Assembly (NCBI GenBank): GCA_045106735.1
Contig: JBGCEZ010000034.1
Span: forward strand, 41,880 to 105,879
Direction: 5' to 3'
Length of the DNA: 64,000 nt
From: JBGCEZ01 sp045106735
Lineage (GTDB): Bacteria; Planctomycetota; Phycisphaerae; Phycisphaerales; SM1A02
Positions 43,405 to 50,974 of this stretch are shown here, piece by piece. A program made the position numbers and the translations under genes. A model generated the notes under the pieces. The model was given only the letters and a program-made list of their open reading frames with translations. It did not search any database and was not told where the DNA came from. Every line of letters begins with the position of its first letter. Positions within the stretch are counted from its first letter, which is position 1.

Positions 43405-46140
43405 ATGGCACGGAATGCTGCTGCTTCCCGGCGAGGGTCTGCCCCCGCCGCGGACGAATTCTCCCCGGCCCGCACCCTGCGCCGCGCCGGATGGATCATC
43501 CTTCTCGCGACCTGGATCTTCACGACGCTGGCCTTGGTCAGTTTCGACCCGGCCGATGCGCCCTCGCAAGTCGTGGCGGTGCACAACAGCCCGGCCGCGA
43601 ACCTTTGCGGCGCGTTCGGCGCGGCCGTCTCGTGGCATCTCTACCGCGTCGTCGGGATCGGTATCTGGGTGCTGGTCGTCGGCACCGCGGTCTTCCTGGT
43701 GCTCACCGCCGCCCGCCGCCCCGTCGGCCACCCGGTCGTCCGCTGCACTGGCCTGGTGCTCGTCGCCGCCGCCGTCAGCACGGTGCACGCCCTGTTCCTG
43801 CCGAATATCGGCCCGATCGTCGGCGCCCGGGCCGGCTTGATCGCCACGGCCCTGGCCAGTGAACTCACGCCGCGATTCAGCCTCGTCGGCTCGAGCCTGA
43901 TCGTGCTGACCGCCCTGGTGATCGGGGCGATCGTGGCGGTTGATGTCCTGGTCTTGACCGTCTTCCGTCTGGCCGTCAACGCCATGGACGGCCTCCGGCG
44001 CGTCCCCGCGGCCATCGCCGCCGTCGCCCATCGCATGATCGCCCGACCCCGAGCCAGCCTGGCCACCGCCGGCGCCGCGGCGTCCCGCACCAAGGCCGCG
44101 GCCAGCGACCGCGCCCGGGCCAAGGCCGAACGCGCGGCCGAGCGGGCCGAGGCCAAGGCAGCCAAGGCCGCGGCGAAGGCAGCCGCCATCGAGGCGGAGG
44201 AGGAATCGGCCGAGGCCGACGCCGAGGGCGAAGAGGACTGGGAGTGGGTCGACGAGGACGGCAACCCCGTCGAGTCGCCCGAAGCCTGGGAAGAGGACTG
44301 GGACGAAGAAGAGGAAGACGAGGACGAAGAAGAAGATGACGCCGACGTCGAGGCCGAGTGGGACGACGACGAGGCCGACGAAGAAGAGGAAGAAGAAGAC
44401 GAGCCGGAGGCCGAAGACGACGTGGACGCCATCGACGAAGTCGAGGCCGAAACCGAATGGGATGAAGACGAAGAGGACGAGGACGAAGATCGTCCGCTGA
44501 CCGACGAAGAGCTGCGCGAGAAGATCGCCGCGCTCCCCGTCCGCATGGCCCAGGCCCCGGGCAAGACGAAGTTCCGCGACGAAGACATCCCGCGAACGGA
44601 TGACTTCCGCGACTACCAGTTCCCGACCCTCGACCTGCTCAAGGATCCCGAAACCAACTTCAGCGAGCAGATGGAAGCGGAAGTTCGCCAGCAGGCCGAA
44701 CACCTCGAGCGGGCCCTCCACACCTACGGCATCGACGGCGAAGTCGTCGGCATCGACAGCGGCCCGGCCGTGACCCTCTACTCCGTGCAGTTGGCCGCCG
44801 GCACCAAGGTGTCCAAGGTCAGCGCGGTGGCCACGGACATCGCCCGTTCGCTCGCGGCCCAGAACATCCGCATCGTGCCGAACATGGTCGGCAAGACGGC
44901 CATCGGCATCGAGGTGCCCAACGCCAGCCGCGAGAAGGTGCGACTCAAGGAACTCATGAGCGGCGGCCACGCCTCGGGCATGGTGCTGCCGATGTTCCTG
45001 GGCAAGGACGCGTCCGGCGAACCGCTGGTTGCCGACCTGACCAAGATGCCGCACATGCTGATCGCCGGCACCACCGGCTCCGGCAAGTCGGTCTGCATGA
45101 ACACGATTCTGATGTCGTGGCTCTACACCAAGCGGCCGGACGAACTCAAGTTGGTGCTGGTCGACCCCAAGATGGTCGAGATGAGCCAGTTCCAAGACAT
45201 CCCGCACCTGATGTGCCCGGTGGTGACCGAGTCGGCCCGGGCCGCGGCGATTCTGGAGTGGGCGGTCGAGCGGATGGAAGAGCGGTACGAACTGCTCAAG
45301 GAAGCCCGCGTCCAGAACATCAAGTCGTACAACAGCCTCACCGAGGACGAGCTGTACGACGCCTTCGACGCCGAGACCGACGAAGAGAAGGCGCGCATCC
45401 CCAAGAAGATGTTCTACATGGTCTTCGTCATCGACGAACTCGCCGACTTGATGATGACCAACAAGGAAGTCGAGCACTCGATCGTCCGCATCGCCCAGAA
45501 GGCCCGAGCCGTCGGCATCCACCTCGTGCTCGCCACGCAGCGACCGCAGGCGAACGTCGTCACCGGCCTCATCAAGGCGAACATGCCATGCCGCGTGTCC
45601 TTCAAGGTGGCCAGCGGCATGGATTCGCGCATCGTGCTGGACAGCAAGGGCGCCGAGTTGTTGCTCGGCCAGGGCGACATGATGCTCCTGCAACCGAGCA
45701 GCAGCGAACTGATGCGTTCGCAGGGCACGCTGGTCGAGGACACCGAGATTCGCAAGGTCACGCGCTTCCTCAAGACCGTCGCCCAGCCGAGCTTCGAACG
45801 CAGCCTGATCGCGCTGCGGGCGACGCAAGCCAATGACGGCGGCGGAGGCGGCGGCGAGTTGGATCCGAACGAGCGCGACCCGCTGTTCGAGCGGGCGGTC
45901 GAAGTCATGATCGAGTCCGGCCGCGGGTCGGTGTCATTGCTGCAGCGCCGCTTGGCCATCGGCTACGGACGAGCGTCGCGGCTCGTGGATCAGATGGGCC
46001 TGGCCGGCATCGTCGGCGACCACAAGGGATCGGTGGCGCGCGAGGTGCTCATCACCGCCGAAGACTGGCAGCGCATGAAGTCGATGGAAGATGAAGAAGC
46101 CCGCCGCGGGACGGTCTTTGAGGAAGATGACGTCGAGTGA
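43405..46140 (+). CDS. ftsK: DNA translocase FtsK
   Basis: 911 residues from the ATG at 43405 (MARNAAASRRG). Four N-terminal transmembrane segments lie within about residues 27-190. A charged linker follows, strikingly acidic at about 265-365 (long Glu/Asp runs). The motor domain has Walker A GTTGSGKS (about 555-562) and Walker B FVIDELAD (Asp about 677), plus LATQRPQANVVTGLIKANMP. The C-terminal winged-helix gamma domain (LFERAVEVMIESGRGSVSLL, GYGRASRLVDQMG) should read polar KOPS-like sequences. FtsK pumps DNA at the septum and activates XerCD; a XerD-like gene is 25 kb away. Confidence 0.97.
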   Translation: MARNAAASRRGSAPAADEFSPARTLRRAGWIILLATWIFTTLALVSFDPADAPSQVVAVHNSPAANLCGAFGAAVSWHLYRVVGIGIWVLVVGTAVFLVLTAARRPVGHPVVRCTGLVLVAAAVSTVHALFLPNIGPIVGARAGLIATALASELTPRFSLVGSSLIVLTALVIGAIVAVDVLVLTVFRLAVNAMDGLRRVPAAIAAVAHRMIARPRASLATAGAAASRTKAAASDRARAKAERAAERAEAKAAKAAAKAAAIEAEEESAEADAEGEEDWEWVDEDGNPVESPEAWEEDWDEEEEDEDEEEDDADVEAEWDDDEADEEEEEEDEPEAEDDVDAIDEVEAETEWDEDEEDEDEDRPLTDEELREKIAALPVRMAQAPGKTKFRDEDIPRTDDFRDYQFPTLDLLKDPETNFSEQMEAEVRQQAEHLERALHTYGIDGEVVGIDSGPAVTLYSVQLAAGTKVSKVSAVATDIARSLAAQNIRIVPNMVGKTAIGIEVPNASREKVRLKELMSGGHASGMVLPMFLGKDASGEPLVADLTKMPHMLIAGTTGSGKSVCMNTILMSWLYTKRPDELKLVLVDPKMVEMSQFQDIPHLMCPVVTESARAAAILEWAVERMEERYELLKEARVQNIKSYNSLTEDELYDAFDAETDEEKARIPKKMFYMVFVIDELADLMMTNKEVEHSIVRIAQKARAVGIHLVLATQRPQANVVTGLIKANMPCRVSFKVASGMDSRIVLDSKGAELLLGQGDMMLLQPSSSELMRSQGTLVEDTEIRKVTRFLKTVAQPSFERSLIALRATQANDGGGGGGELDPNERDPLFERAVEVMIESGRGSVSLLQRRLAIGYGRASRLVDQMGLAGIVGDHKGSVAREVLITAEDWQRMKSMEDEEARRGTVFEEDDVE

Positions 46141-46272
46141 GTGTGGCGGGCGTGCCGCGATGGCGCACGCGAACGTGCGGTCGCCGCGCGGCGTGCACAC
46201 GATGACTGATGTTTCGCCACACGTGGCGAAGAGCGCCGCGTCCGCATCGCGCAGCCCGCAGTTCGCAGTTCG

Positions 46273-46321
46273 CGACGCACGACGCACGACGCACGACGCA
46301 CGACGCACGACGCACGACGCA
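46273..46321. repeat. 7-bp tandem repeat (seven copies)
   Basis: Seven perfect copies of CGACGCA, with degenerate copies continuing a few bases to the right. Confidence 0.95.
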
Positions 46322-46406
46322 CGACCGACGACACATCGCCCACGCCGCCTGAGCCTGCACGCGACAACGCCGCGCAGATACTGCGACCGATTTGCCGCAC
46401 CCAACT

Positions 46407-46424
46407 TTGTGAAATCGATCACCA
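46407..46424. promoter_or_regulatory. Rex-like operator
   Basis: TTGTGA-AATCGA-TCACCA matches the Rex consensus TTGTGA-N6-TCACAA at 11 of 12 half-site positions. It lies 43 bp upstream of the -35 element of the promoter at 46467. Rex is encoded 4 kb away. The match could be chance; spacing to the promoter is larger than for most Rex operators. Confidence 0.4.
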
Positions 46425-46466
46425 CGGGTCGCTCCCGGGTGTTCGGAGATTTTTCGTTTGAAAGTG

Positions 46467-46494
46467 TTGCCTTTGCGATTCGCGCGGCGATAAT
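46467..46494 (+). promoter_or_regulatory. Sigma-70-like promoter
   Basis: TTGCCT, a 16-bp spacer and GATAAT. This is the best housekeeping-type promoter I found in the window. The surrounding 60 bp are also AT-richer than the genome around them. The predicted transcription start is near 46501. Confidence 0.65.
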
Positions 46495-46735
46495 TCCTCT
46501 GTCCGAGGAACGAACGCCAAGGGCAGGGAAAAACTCCCTGATACCTGCGGCTGGAATGCTTCGGACCGAGCGGGGTTCACTGGCGCCCGCACCCGAGTCG
46601 CGTCTTCGCGATCGGATTTCAGCGCCACCCGCGCGATGAGCCCCGAGGTCGCTTGGGGAAAAGACATCCGGCGGCAGGCAATCACAAGCCTGTGGCGGCT
46701 GGACCAAACCATTGTCTTTTGAAGGAGGTGATCCA

Positions 46736-46777
46736 GTGAACCCTTACTGTGACTGTATGAGAGGATCGCACCGCTAA
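46736..46777 (+). CDS. 13-codon micro-ORF with an exceptional Shine-Dalgarno
   Basis: Starts at a GTG and would encode MNPYCDCMRGSHR. The ribosome site is extreme: the 15 nt 46722-46736 equal the reverse complement of the 3' end of typical bacterial 16S rRNA, with GGAGG 7 nt before the GTG. Codons CCT, TGT (twice), AGA and GGA are unusual for this very GC-rich genome. The last codons pair with downstream sequence (46762-46771 with 46807-46816). It may be a leader peptide, a ribosome-sensing device or a true micropeptide; translation is unproven. Confidence 0.45.
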   Translation: MNPYCDCMRGSHR

Positions 46778-46828
46778 CCCGTGCGCTCTGACGGGAACGC
46801 ACGGTCGTGCGATCCTTTGCGATACAAG

Positions 46829-46865
46829 CCCCGCGCCCATCTCCGGATGGACGCGGGGTCTTTTT
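46829..46865 (+). terminator. Intrinsic terminator of the orphan transcript
   Basis: CCCCGCG pairs with CGCGGGG (46829-46835 and 46852-46858); inside it CCATC pairs with GATGG around a TCCG loop. TCTTTTT follows at 46859-46865. Confidence 0.9.
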
Positions 46866-47039
46866 GTGTGGCCAGGAGAGGGCCCGCGAAGCACCAGTGG
46901 AGCGCGGCTTCATCGCGCGACCACGCACGCACGCACGACCGACCGCTTGAAGACGCGCCGGGATCGCTCGCGCGTCGCCCGTCAACCGAATCAGGCGCTT
47001 CGCACGACGCCCGGCTCGCCCGGGACGTCCGCGCGTGCC

Positions 47040-48155
47040 CTACCCCCGCACGCGCGATACGAGGGTGTCGGCCTTCACCTCGATCCCGCGGACGCGGGAA
47101 CGCAAGCCCTCGCGGTTGGGAGCGAATCGCTCGGCCATCTTGACGTCGACCCACTCTTCCGCCACCAGGCGGGCGAGGCTCGAGGTGAAGTCGTGCATGC
47201 CGTCGGCGGCGTTGGAGGCCATCGCGGCGTGGAGGTCTTCGTCTCGCTCGTCGCGAATGAGCTCGGCGACGGTTGGCGTGTTGATGAGCACCTCCGTCGC
47301 CGGGACCCGCTGGATGCCAGGGCGCACGCACGGCACGAGCCGCTGGGCCATGACCGCCTTGAGTCCGGCCGCGAGGGCCGAGCGGACAAAGTCGTGCTCG
47401 CCCCGTTCGAAGAACTCCAGGATGCGGGCGAAGGACTGCATGGTGTCGGCCGTGTGCAGCGTGGCGTACACCAGGTGCCCGGTTTCCGCCGCCTGGATGC
47501 CGGCGAACATCGTCTCGCGGTCCCGCATCTCGCCGATCATCAGGACGTCGGGATCCTGCCGGACCGCCGCCCGCAACGCCTGCGGGAAACTCGGAACGTC
47601 GATGCCCACTTCGCGCTGCGACACGATCGCCCGGTCCGGTTGAAAGAGGTACTCGACGGGATCCTCGATCGTGATGATGTTGGCCGGACGCGTCGTGTTG
47701 ATGTGCTGCAGCATGGCGGCCAAGGTCGACGATTTGCCGCTTCCGGTCACGCCGCACACGACGCACAAGCCCTCGTGCACGGTGTCGGCAATGTGCGAGA
47801 ACACCGGCGGGAGGTGCAGGTCACTGAAGTCGGGAATCTTCGGTTTTACCCGGCGGATTGCCGCGTGCAATCCATCACCGGCGCTGAAGATCGAGCAGCG
47901 AAAGCGCTCAACGATGCCCTCTTGATGCGAGAAATCGATCCCGCCGAGGGTTCGGAGGTCGTCGCGCAGCGCCGCAGGAATCACCGGGGCGAGCAGTTGC
48001 CGGGTTTCGTCGGCGGTGAGTTCGGGTGCATCGATGCGGTGCAGCTCGCCGGCCACGCGCAGCACCGGCGGCACGCCCGTCTTGATATGCAGATCAGACG
48101 CGTCGACCTCGGCCATCTTCATGAGCAGGCGTTGGATCGTCAGTGCACCAAGCAT
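47040..48155 (-). CDS. pilT: Type IV pilus retraction ATPase PilT
   Basis: 371 residues from the ATG at 48155, with an AAAGGGGG stretch upstream. Motifs in order: Walker A GVTGSGKS (135-142), Asp box TIEDPVEYLF (162-171), Walker B DPDVLMIGEMRD (201-212) and His box ATLHTADT (231-238), plus the RCSIFSAGDGLHAAIRRVKP region of the N2 domain. The hexameric ATPase powers pilus retraction or twitching. No other pilus gene is nearby, which is common for pilT. The upstream 252 bp include a perfect 12-bp inverted repeat at 48259-48292. Confidence 0.94.
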   Translation of the reverse strand: MLGALTIQRLLMKMAEVDASDLHIKTGVPPVLRVAGELHRIDAPELTADETRQLLAPVIPAALRDDLRTLGGIDFSHQEGIVERFRCSIFSAGDGLHAAIRRVKPKIPDFSDLHLPPVFSHIADTVHEGLCVVCGVTGSGKSSTLAAMLQHINTTRPANIITIEDPVEYLFQPDRAIVSQREVGIDVPSFPQALRAAVRQDPDVLMIGEMRDRETMFAGIQAAETGHLVYATLHTADTMQSFARILEFFERGEHDFVRSALAAGLKAVMAQRLVPCVRPGIQRVPATEVLINTPTVAELIRDERDEDLHAAMASNAADGMHDFTSSLARLVAEEWVDVKMAERFAPNREGLRSRVRGIEVKADTLVSRVRG

Positions 48156-48258
48156 GTCGGCCCCCTTTCCGGGACGCCACAGCGTGGTCGCGGTGCGCCG
48201 GACCCCGCTCATTGGCGGGGAGCACGCGGTCACGCCGGGCGGCGAAGCCGGGCGCGGG

Positions 48259-48292
48259 TGCGGCGATCACGGTCGGAGTCGTGATCGCCGCA
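48259..48292. promoter_or_regulatory. Perfect 12-bp inverted repeat upstream of pilT
   Basis: TGCGGCGATCAC and GTGATCGCCGCA flank a 10-nt loop. Without a U-tract on either strand it is not a classic terminator; it may be a protein-binding site or a Rho-independent-like transcript end for the operon that finishes with the biotin ligase gene. Confidence 0.4.
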
Positions 48293-48406
48293 CGCACGGC
48301 GCTGGCTCACCGAACATGAACGTACCGCGCCGATGCGCCGAGTCGAGCATCAGTCATGCGGATTCTGTCGCGCGTTCCTGCGTTCTGGCGGCGCTCTGGC
48401 GAGCGG

Positions 48407-49249
48407 TCACGCATCACTCGGTGCCGATTCCGGGCGCGGAAACGCCATTCCCGGGACCGCAAGATGGTCCCACGTCTCCCGCATTGCGCGGCGATCAAAT
48501 TCGGAGCCGCCGAGCGCGGCGGCAACGCGCCAGCCGATCCGCACCGCCAGTGACCGGGCGAGCGCGTGGACGGTCATTGCGTCGGGCCGAATGCCCACCA
48601 GCGATTCGATGCTTGTGGCCGGCAAGGCCCCGGACGCAACGTCGCGCGGCCCGGCGAGCAGGTTCACGCCGACGCCGATCACAAGCTCCACAATCTGCCC
48701 GCCGTGCACCGAACTCTCGGCCAGGATGCCGCCGAGCTTGGCGGCGGGGAGGCCAGCATCGTCCAGCACCACGAGATCATTGACCGGCTTGAGGAACACG
48801 GGCGCACCGAACGCATCGATCAACGCCTCGGCCGCCGCAATGCCGGCGGCCGGCGTCACGAGGGCATCCACTGGCCCGAGGGACGCGGCCGAACCGGAAG
48901 CCGAAGCCGAGGCCGACGGCCCAGAAACCGCCCCGGCCCGCTGCCCCCAACTGAAGTACAGCCCGGCCCCGGCCGGTGAGTCCCATGCCCGGCCGCGCGT
49001 CCCCCGACCGGCGGTCTGCACGTCGGCGTAGACCGCGATGGGCCCGAGGACTCCCGCCGCGAGCTCGCGCCGCACTGCGTCATTGGTGGACGTCACCCGC
49101 TCCAGGTGCGTCAGCGACGGCACGAATGCATCGGCCGGAGTCGATGTTGGCTCATGCATGGGACGATTGAGCGGCGTCGACACCGTGCGGCCGGTTCCGT
49201 CGCCCCCGCATCCGTCGCTCCCGCCCGACCGAGGCTGGCCGCCAGTCAT
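48407..49249 (-). CDS. birA: Biotin--[acetyl-CoA-carboxylase] ligase (BirA, no repressor domain)
   Basis: 280 residues. The ATG overlaps the HMG-CoA lyase stop as ATGA, which fixes the start. The catalytic domain shows TSTNDAVRRELAAG, then TAGRGTRGRAWDSPAGAGLY (the biotinyl-5'-AMP loop GRGxxGR), KPVNDLVV in place of the usual KWPNDL, KLGGILAE and VIGVGVNLLAG. No N-terminal helix-turn-helix, so it is a pure ligase. It attaches biotin to a carrier lysine; the likely substrate is the BCCP encoded three genes upstream in the same operon. A Ser-Ala dipeptide run from 6-bp repeats (about 48890-48915) is inserted in a loop. Confidence 0.9.
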   Translation of the reverse strand: MTGGQPRSGGSDGCGGDGTGRTVSTPLNRPMHEPTSTPADAFVPSLTHLERVTSTNDAVRRELAAGVLGPIAVYADVQTAGRGTRGRAWDSPAGAGLYFSWGQRAGAVSGPSASASASGSAASLGPVDALVTPAAGIAAAEALIDAFGAPVFLKPVNDLVVLDDAGLPAAKLGGILAESSVHGGQIVELVIGVGVNLLAGPRDVASGALPATSIESLVGIRPDAMTVHALARSLAVRIGWRVAAALGGSEFDRRAMRETWDHLAVPGMAFPRPESAPSDA

Positions 49250-50388
49250 CCGCCAGCGGGCGCGTGGCCGGCGCCGTCATTCGTTGCTGTGCCCGTCGCC
49301 GCACCCGTCGCATCACCACTCGCATCACCACTCGCATCAACCGCACAGGCCGCCGCCATGCGTTGCCAGTTGCGGCCAGGCAGCCCGCGGCCGAGCGCGG
49401 CGGCGATCACCGACGAAGCGGCAAAGAGGCGGTCGAGGTCGACGCCCGTCGGCATGCCCGAACGTTCCAGGAAGTACACCAGGTCCTCGGTGGCCAGGTT
49501 CCCCGATGCGCCGGGGGCGTACGGGCACCCGCCCAACCCGCCGGCCGACGCGTCGAACGTCCGAACGCCGAAGCGCAGGCCCGCGTCCACATTGGCCAGG
49601 GCCGTGCCGTACGTGTCGTGCAGGTGCAAGGCGATGCGATCCACGGACACGACCTCGGCCACCGCCCGCAGGACCCGGTCGATGTCGCGCGGGCCAGCCG
49701 CACCGATGGTGTCGCTCACCGCAATCTCGTCGCAGCCCATGGCGGCCAAGGATTCGGCCACCCGCACCACCGCCACCTCGTTCACTTCGCCTTCGTACGG
49801 GCACGTGAAGCAGGTCGAGATGTAGCCCCGCACGGTCGTCCCGCCGGCGACTGCTTCTTCCACGAACGGGCGGAAGCCGTCCAGCGACTCGGCGATCGAC
49901 ATGCGGATGTTGGCCTGGACGAAGGACTCGCTCGCGGCGGTGAAGACCGCGATTCGCGGCACGTGCAGCGCCCGGGCCCGCTCCCACCCCTTGGCGTTCG
50001 GGACGAGGGCCGAACAGACGAGTGGGCGAGCGGGGCCATGCGCTGCGCCGCCTCGTGGCGCGGACGTCGGCGCGTTCATCGGCCCATTCGCCGGTCCACT
50101 CCCCTGTCCATGCCCCTGTCCATGCCCCTGCCCATGCCCATGCCCCGGCACGATCTTCGGCACGACGTCCCCGAGCACTGCACCGAGCACGTCGGCCGCG
50201 TCGGCCAGTTGCGGGACCGCCCGCGGGTGGACGAAGCTCGTCACTTCGACGTCGGTCAGTCCCGCTTCCAGCAGGCCGCGGACGAAGGCGATCTTGGTCG
50301 CCGTCGGGATCGGCTGCGACTCGTTCTGGAGCCCGTCGCGCGGGCCGACTTCGACGATGCGGACGCCGGACTCAGCCACCGGAACCAT
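49246..50388 (-). CDS. Hydroxymethylglutaryl-CoA lyase with a His/Gly repeat insertion
   Basis: 380 residues. The TIM-barrel core matches HMG-CoA lyase: VRIVEVGPRDGLQNESQPIP, VEVTSFVHPRAVPQLADA, CSALVPNAKGWERA, GYISTCFTCPYEGEV, IAVSDTIGAAGPRDIDRVL, LHLHDTYGTALANVDAGLR and the catalytic GGLGGCPYAPGASGNLATED. It cleaves HMG-CoA to acetoacetate and acetyl-CoA, the last step of leucine breakdown. Family length is about 300; the excess is a low-complexity loop at about residues 83-118 (HGHGQGHGQGHGQGSG), encoded by a 12-bp repeat at about 50098-50150, and a Ser/Gly/Ala-rich C-terminus. It overlaps the BCCP gene by 17 bp. Confidence 0.92.
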   Translation of the reverse strand: MVPVAESGVRIVEVGPRDGLQNESQPIPTATKIAFVRGLLEAGLTDVEVTSFVHPRAVPQLADAADVLGAVLGDVVPKIVPGHGHGQGHGQGHGQGSGPANGPMNAPTSAPRGGAAHGPARPLVCSALVPNAKGWERARALHVPRIAVFTAASESFVQANIRMSIAESLDGFRPFVEEAVAGGTTVRGYISTCFTCPYEGEVNEVAVVRVAESLAAMGCDEIAVSDTIGAAGPRDIDRVLRAVAEVVSVDRIALHLHDTYGTALANVDAGLRFGVRTFDASAGGLGGCPYAPGASGNLATEDLVYFLERSGMPTGVDLDRLFAASSVIAAALGRGLPGRNWQRMAAACAVDASGDASGDATGAATGTATNDGAGHAPAGG

Positions 50389-50971
50389 CCTCGGCCGGCT
50401 CCAGCGTGACGAGCGGCGCGTTCATGTCGACCATCTGGCCGGCCTCGACGGTGACCGTCGCCACCACGCCGGCGCGCGGGGCCGGCAAGCCCATTTCCAT
50501 CTTCATCGATTCCATGACCACGACGACGGTCTCGGCGTCCACCGCGTCGCCCGGGGCCACCTTCACGTCGAGCACGGTGCCCGGCATGGGGGCGACGATC
50601 ACATCGCCGCCAGGGCCCGCGGCCGCGCCACCGGCCCGCCGGGCCTGGCGCTGCACCACCGGCAGCCGCCAAGTGCGACCGTTCCACCACACGCTGACCG
50701 CATCGCCCTCGTCCACCGCGTGCACGCGTTCGATGCGCCGCGGCACTGGGGCCACGTTGGTGCTGTCTTCGCCAGTGTCGCCAGTGCCGACCGCGTCGGC
50801 CGCGCCGCCGGCCACCGACTCCATCCGCAGCGTCCCGCCGCGGGCGTCGTTGGCCACCACGTCCACCCGCCACCGCTGATCGGCGACGGTCACGTCCAGA
50901 CCGCGCGTCGTGCGGTCCACTTCAACGGCCGACGGTTCATCGGCCCCGAGATCAAATCGATGCGTGGCCAT
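50372..50971 (-). CDS. Biotin carboxyl carrier subunit of an acyl-CoA carboxylase
   Basis: 199 residues. The C-terminal 75 residues are a biotinyl domain, with VIVAPMPGTVLDVKVAPGDA then VVVMESMKMEMGLPA, where Lys157 of ESMKM is the biotin site (usually AMKM). The first 110 residues resemble the inter-domain segment of MccA/PccA alpha chains (RTWRLPVVQRQ). The gene begins 3 nt after the stop of the biotin carboxylase gene. Together the two equal one MccA polypeptide, so the subunit is split here. Confidence 0.9.
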   Translation of the reverse strand: MATHRFDLGADEPSAVEVDRTTRGLDVTVADQRWRVDVVANDARGGTLRMESVAGGAADAVGTGDTGEDSTNVAPVPRRIERVHAVDEGDAVSVWWNGRTWRLPVVQRQARRAGGAAAGPGGDVIVAPMPGTVLDVKVAPGDAVDAETVVVVMESMKMEMGLPAPRAGVVATVTVEAGQMVDMNAPLVTLEPAEDGSGG

Positions 50972-50974
50972 GGT

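Larger units (their letters stand above)
46501..46865 (+). ncRNA. Candidate structured RNA with embedded micro-ORF
   Basis: Predicted transcript of about 365 nt from the promoter at 46467-46494 to the terminator. Helices visible by eye: CAGGGA/TCCCTG (46524-46540); CCAAG/CTTGG joining 46518-46522 to 46652-46656; GACC/GGTC; a long irregular hairpin whose tip is TCGCG-TCTT-CGCGA (about 46588-46612) inside GGCGC/GCGCC; and GCAGGC/GCCTGT (46674-46693) just before the Shine-Dalgarno. No known RNA family was recognised. It has no gene downstream on the same strand, so it is not a leader of a conventional operon. Folding is manual and unverified. Confidence 0.5.
46141..47039. other. 900-bp region without a normal protein gene
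   Basis: Between ftsK and the end of convergent pilT. From left to right it holds an 18-bp interrupted palindrome TTCGCCAC-AC-GTGGCGAA at 46213-46230, a 7-bp tandem repeat (46273-46321), a Rex-like operator (46407-46424), a sigma-70-like promoter (46467-46494), a structured leader, a 13-codon ORF and a terminator (46829-46865), listed separately. I checked for tmRNA, RNase P RNA, SRP RNA and 6S RNA signatures on both strands and found none. From 46870 to 47039 I see nothing. Confidence 0.6.

Noticed and set aside
43036..45828. 930-residue ORF antisense to ftsK
   Set aside because: It mirrors ftsK codons (Asp/Glu-rich into Phe/Leu/Val-rich and back) and has no domain; ftsK has all its motifs.
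46273..46321. CRISPR-like array
   Set aside because: The 7-bp units are contiguous with no spacers; it is a simple tandem repeat. The 63-bp repeats at 7358-7735 are also contiguous and protein-coding.
46091..46639. 182-residue ORF across the 7-bp repeat
   Set aside because: It overlaps the ftsK end, reads the repeat as Arg/Thr/His and crosses the promoter; no ribosome site or family resemblance.
46501..46720. tmRNA, RNase P RNA, SRP RNA or 6S RNA
   Set aside because: No tRNA-like ends or tag frame, no conserved RNase P core, no SRP helix-8 GGAAGG motif, and no clear long helix with central bubble as in 6S RNA.
46722..46740. 3' end of a 16S rRNA gene on the minus strand
   Set aside because: The minus strand reads CTGGATCACCTCCTT, as at a 16S terminus, but none of the conserved 16S sequence precedes it and a protein-like ORF/terminator context exists on the plus strand.
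46757..46771. Vector-derived MRGSH (His-tag leader) sequence
   Set aside because: ATGAGAGGATCGCA resembles an expression-vector tag leader, but no histidine codons or other vector sequence follow and the bases take part in a perfect genomic hairpin.
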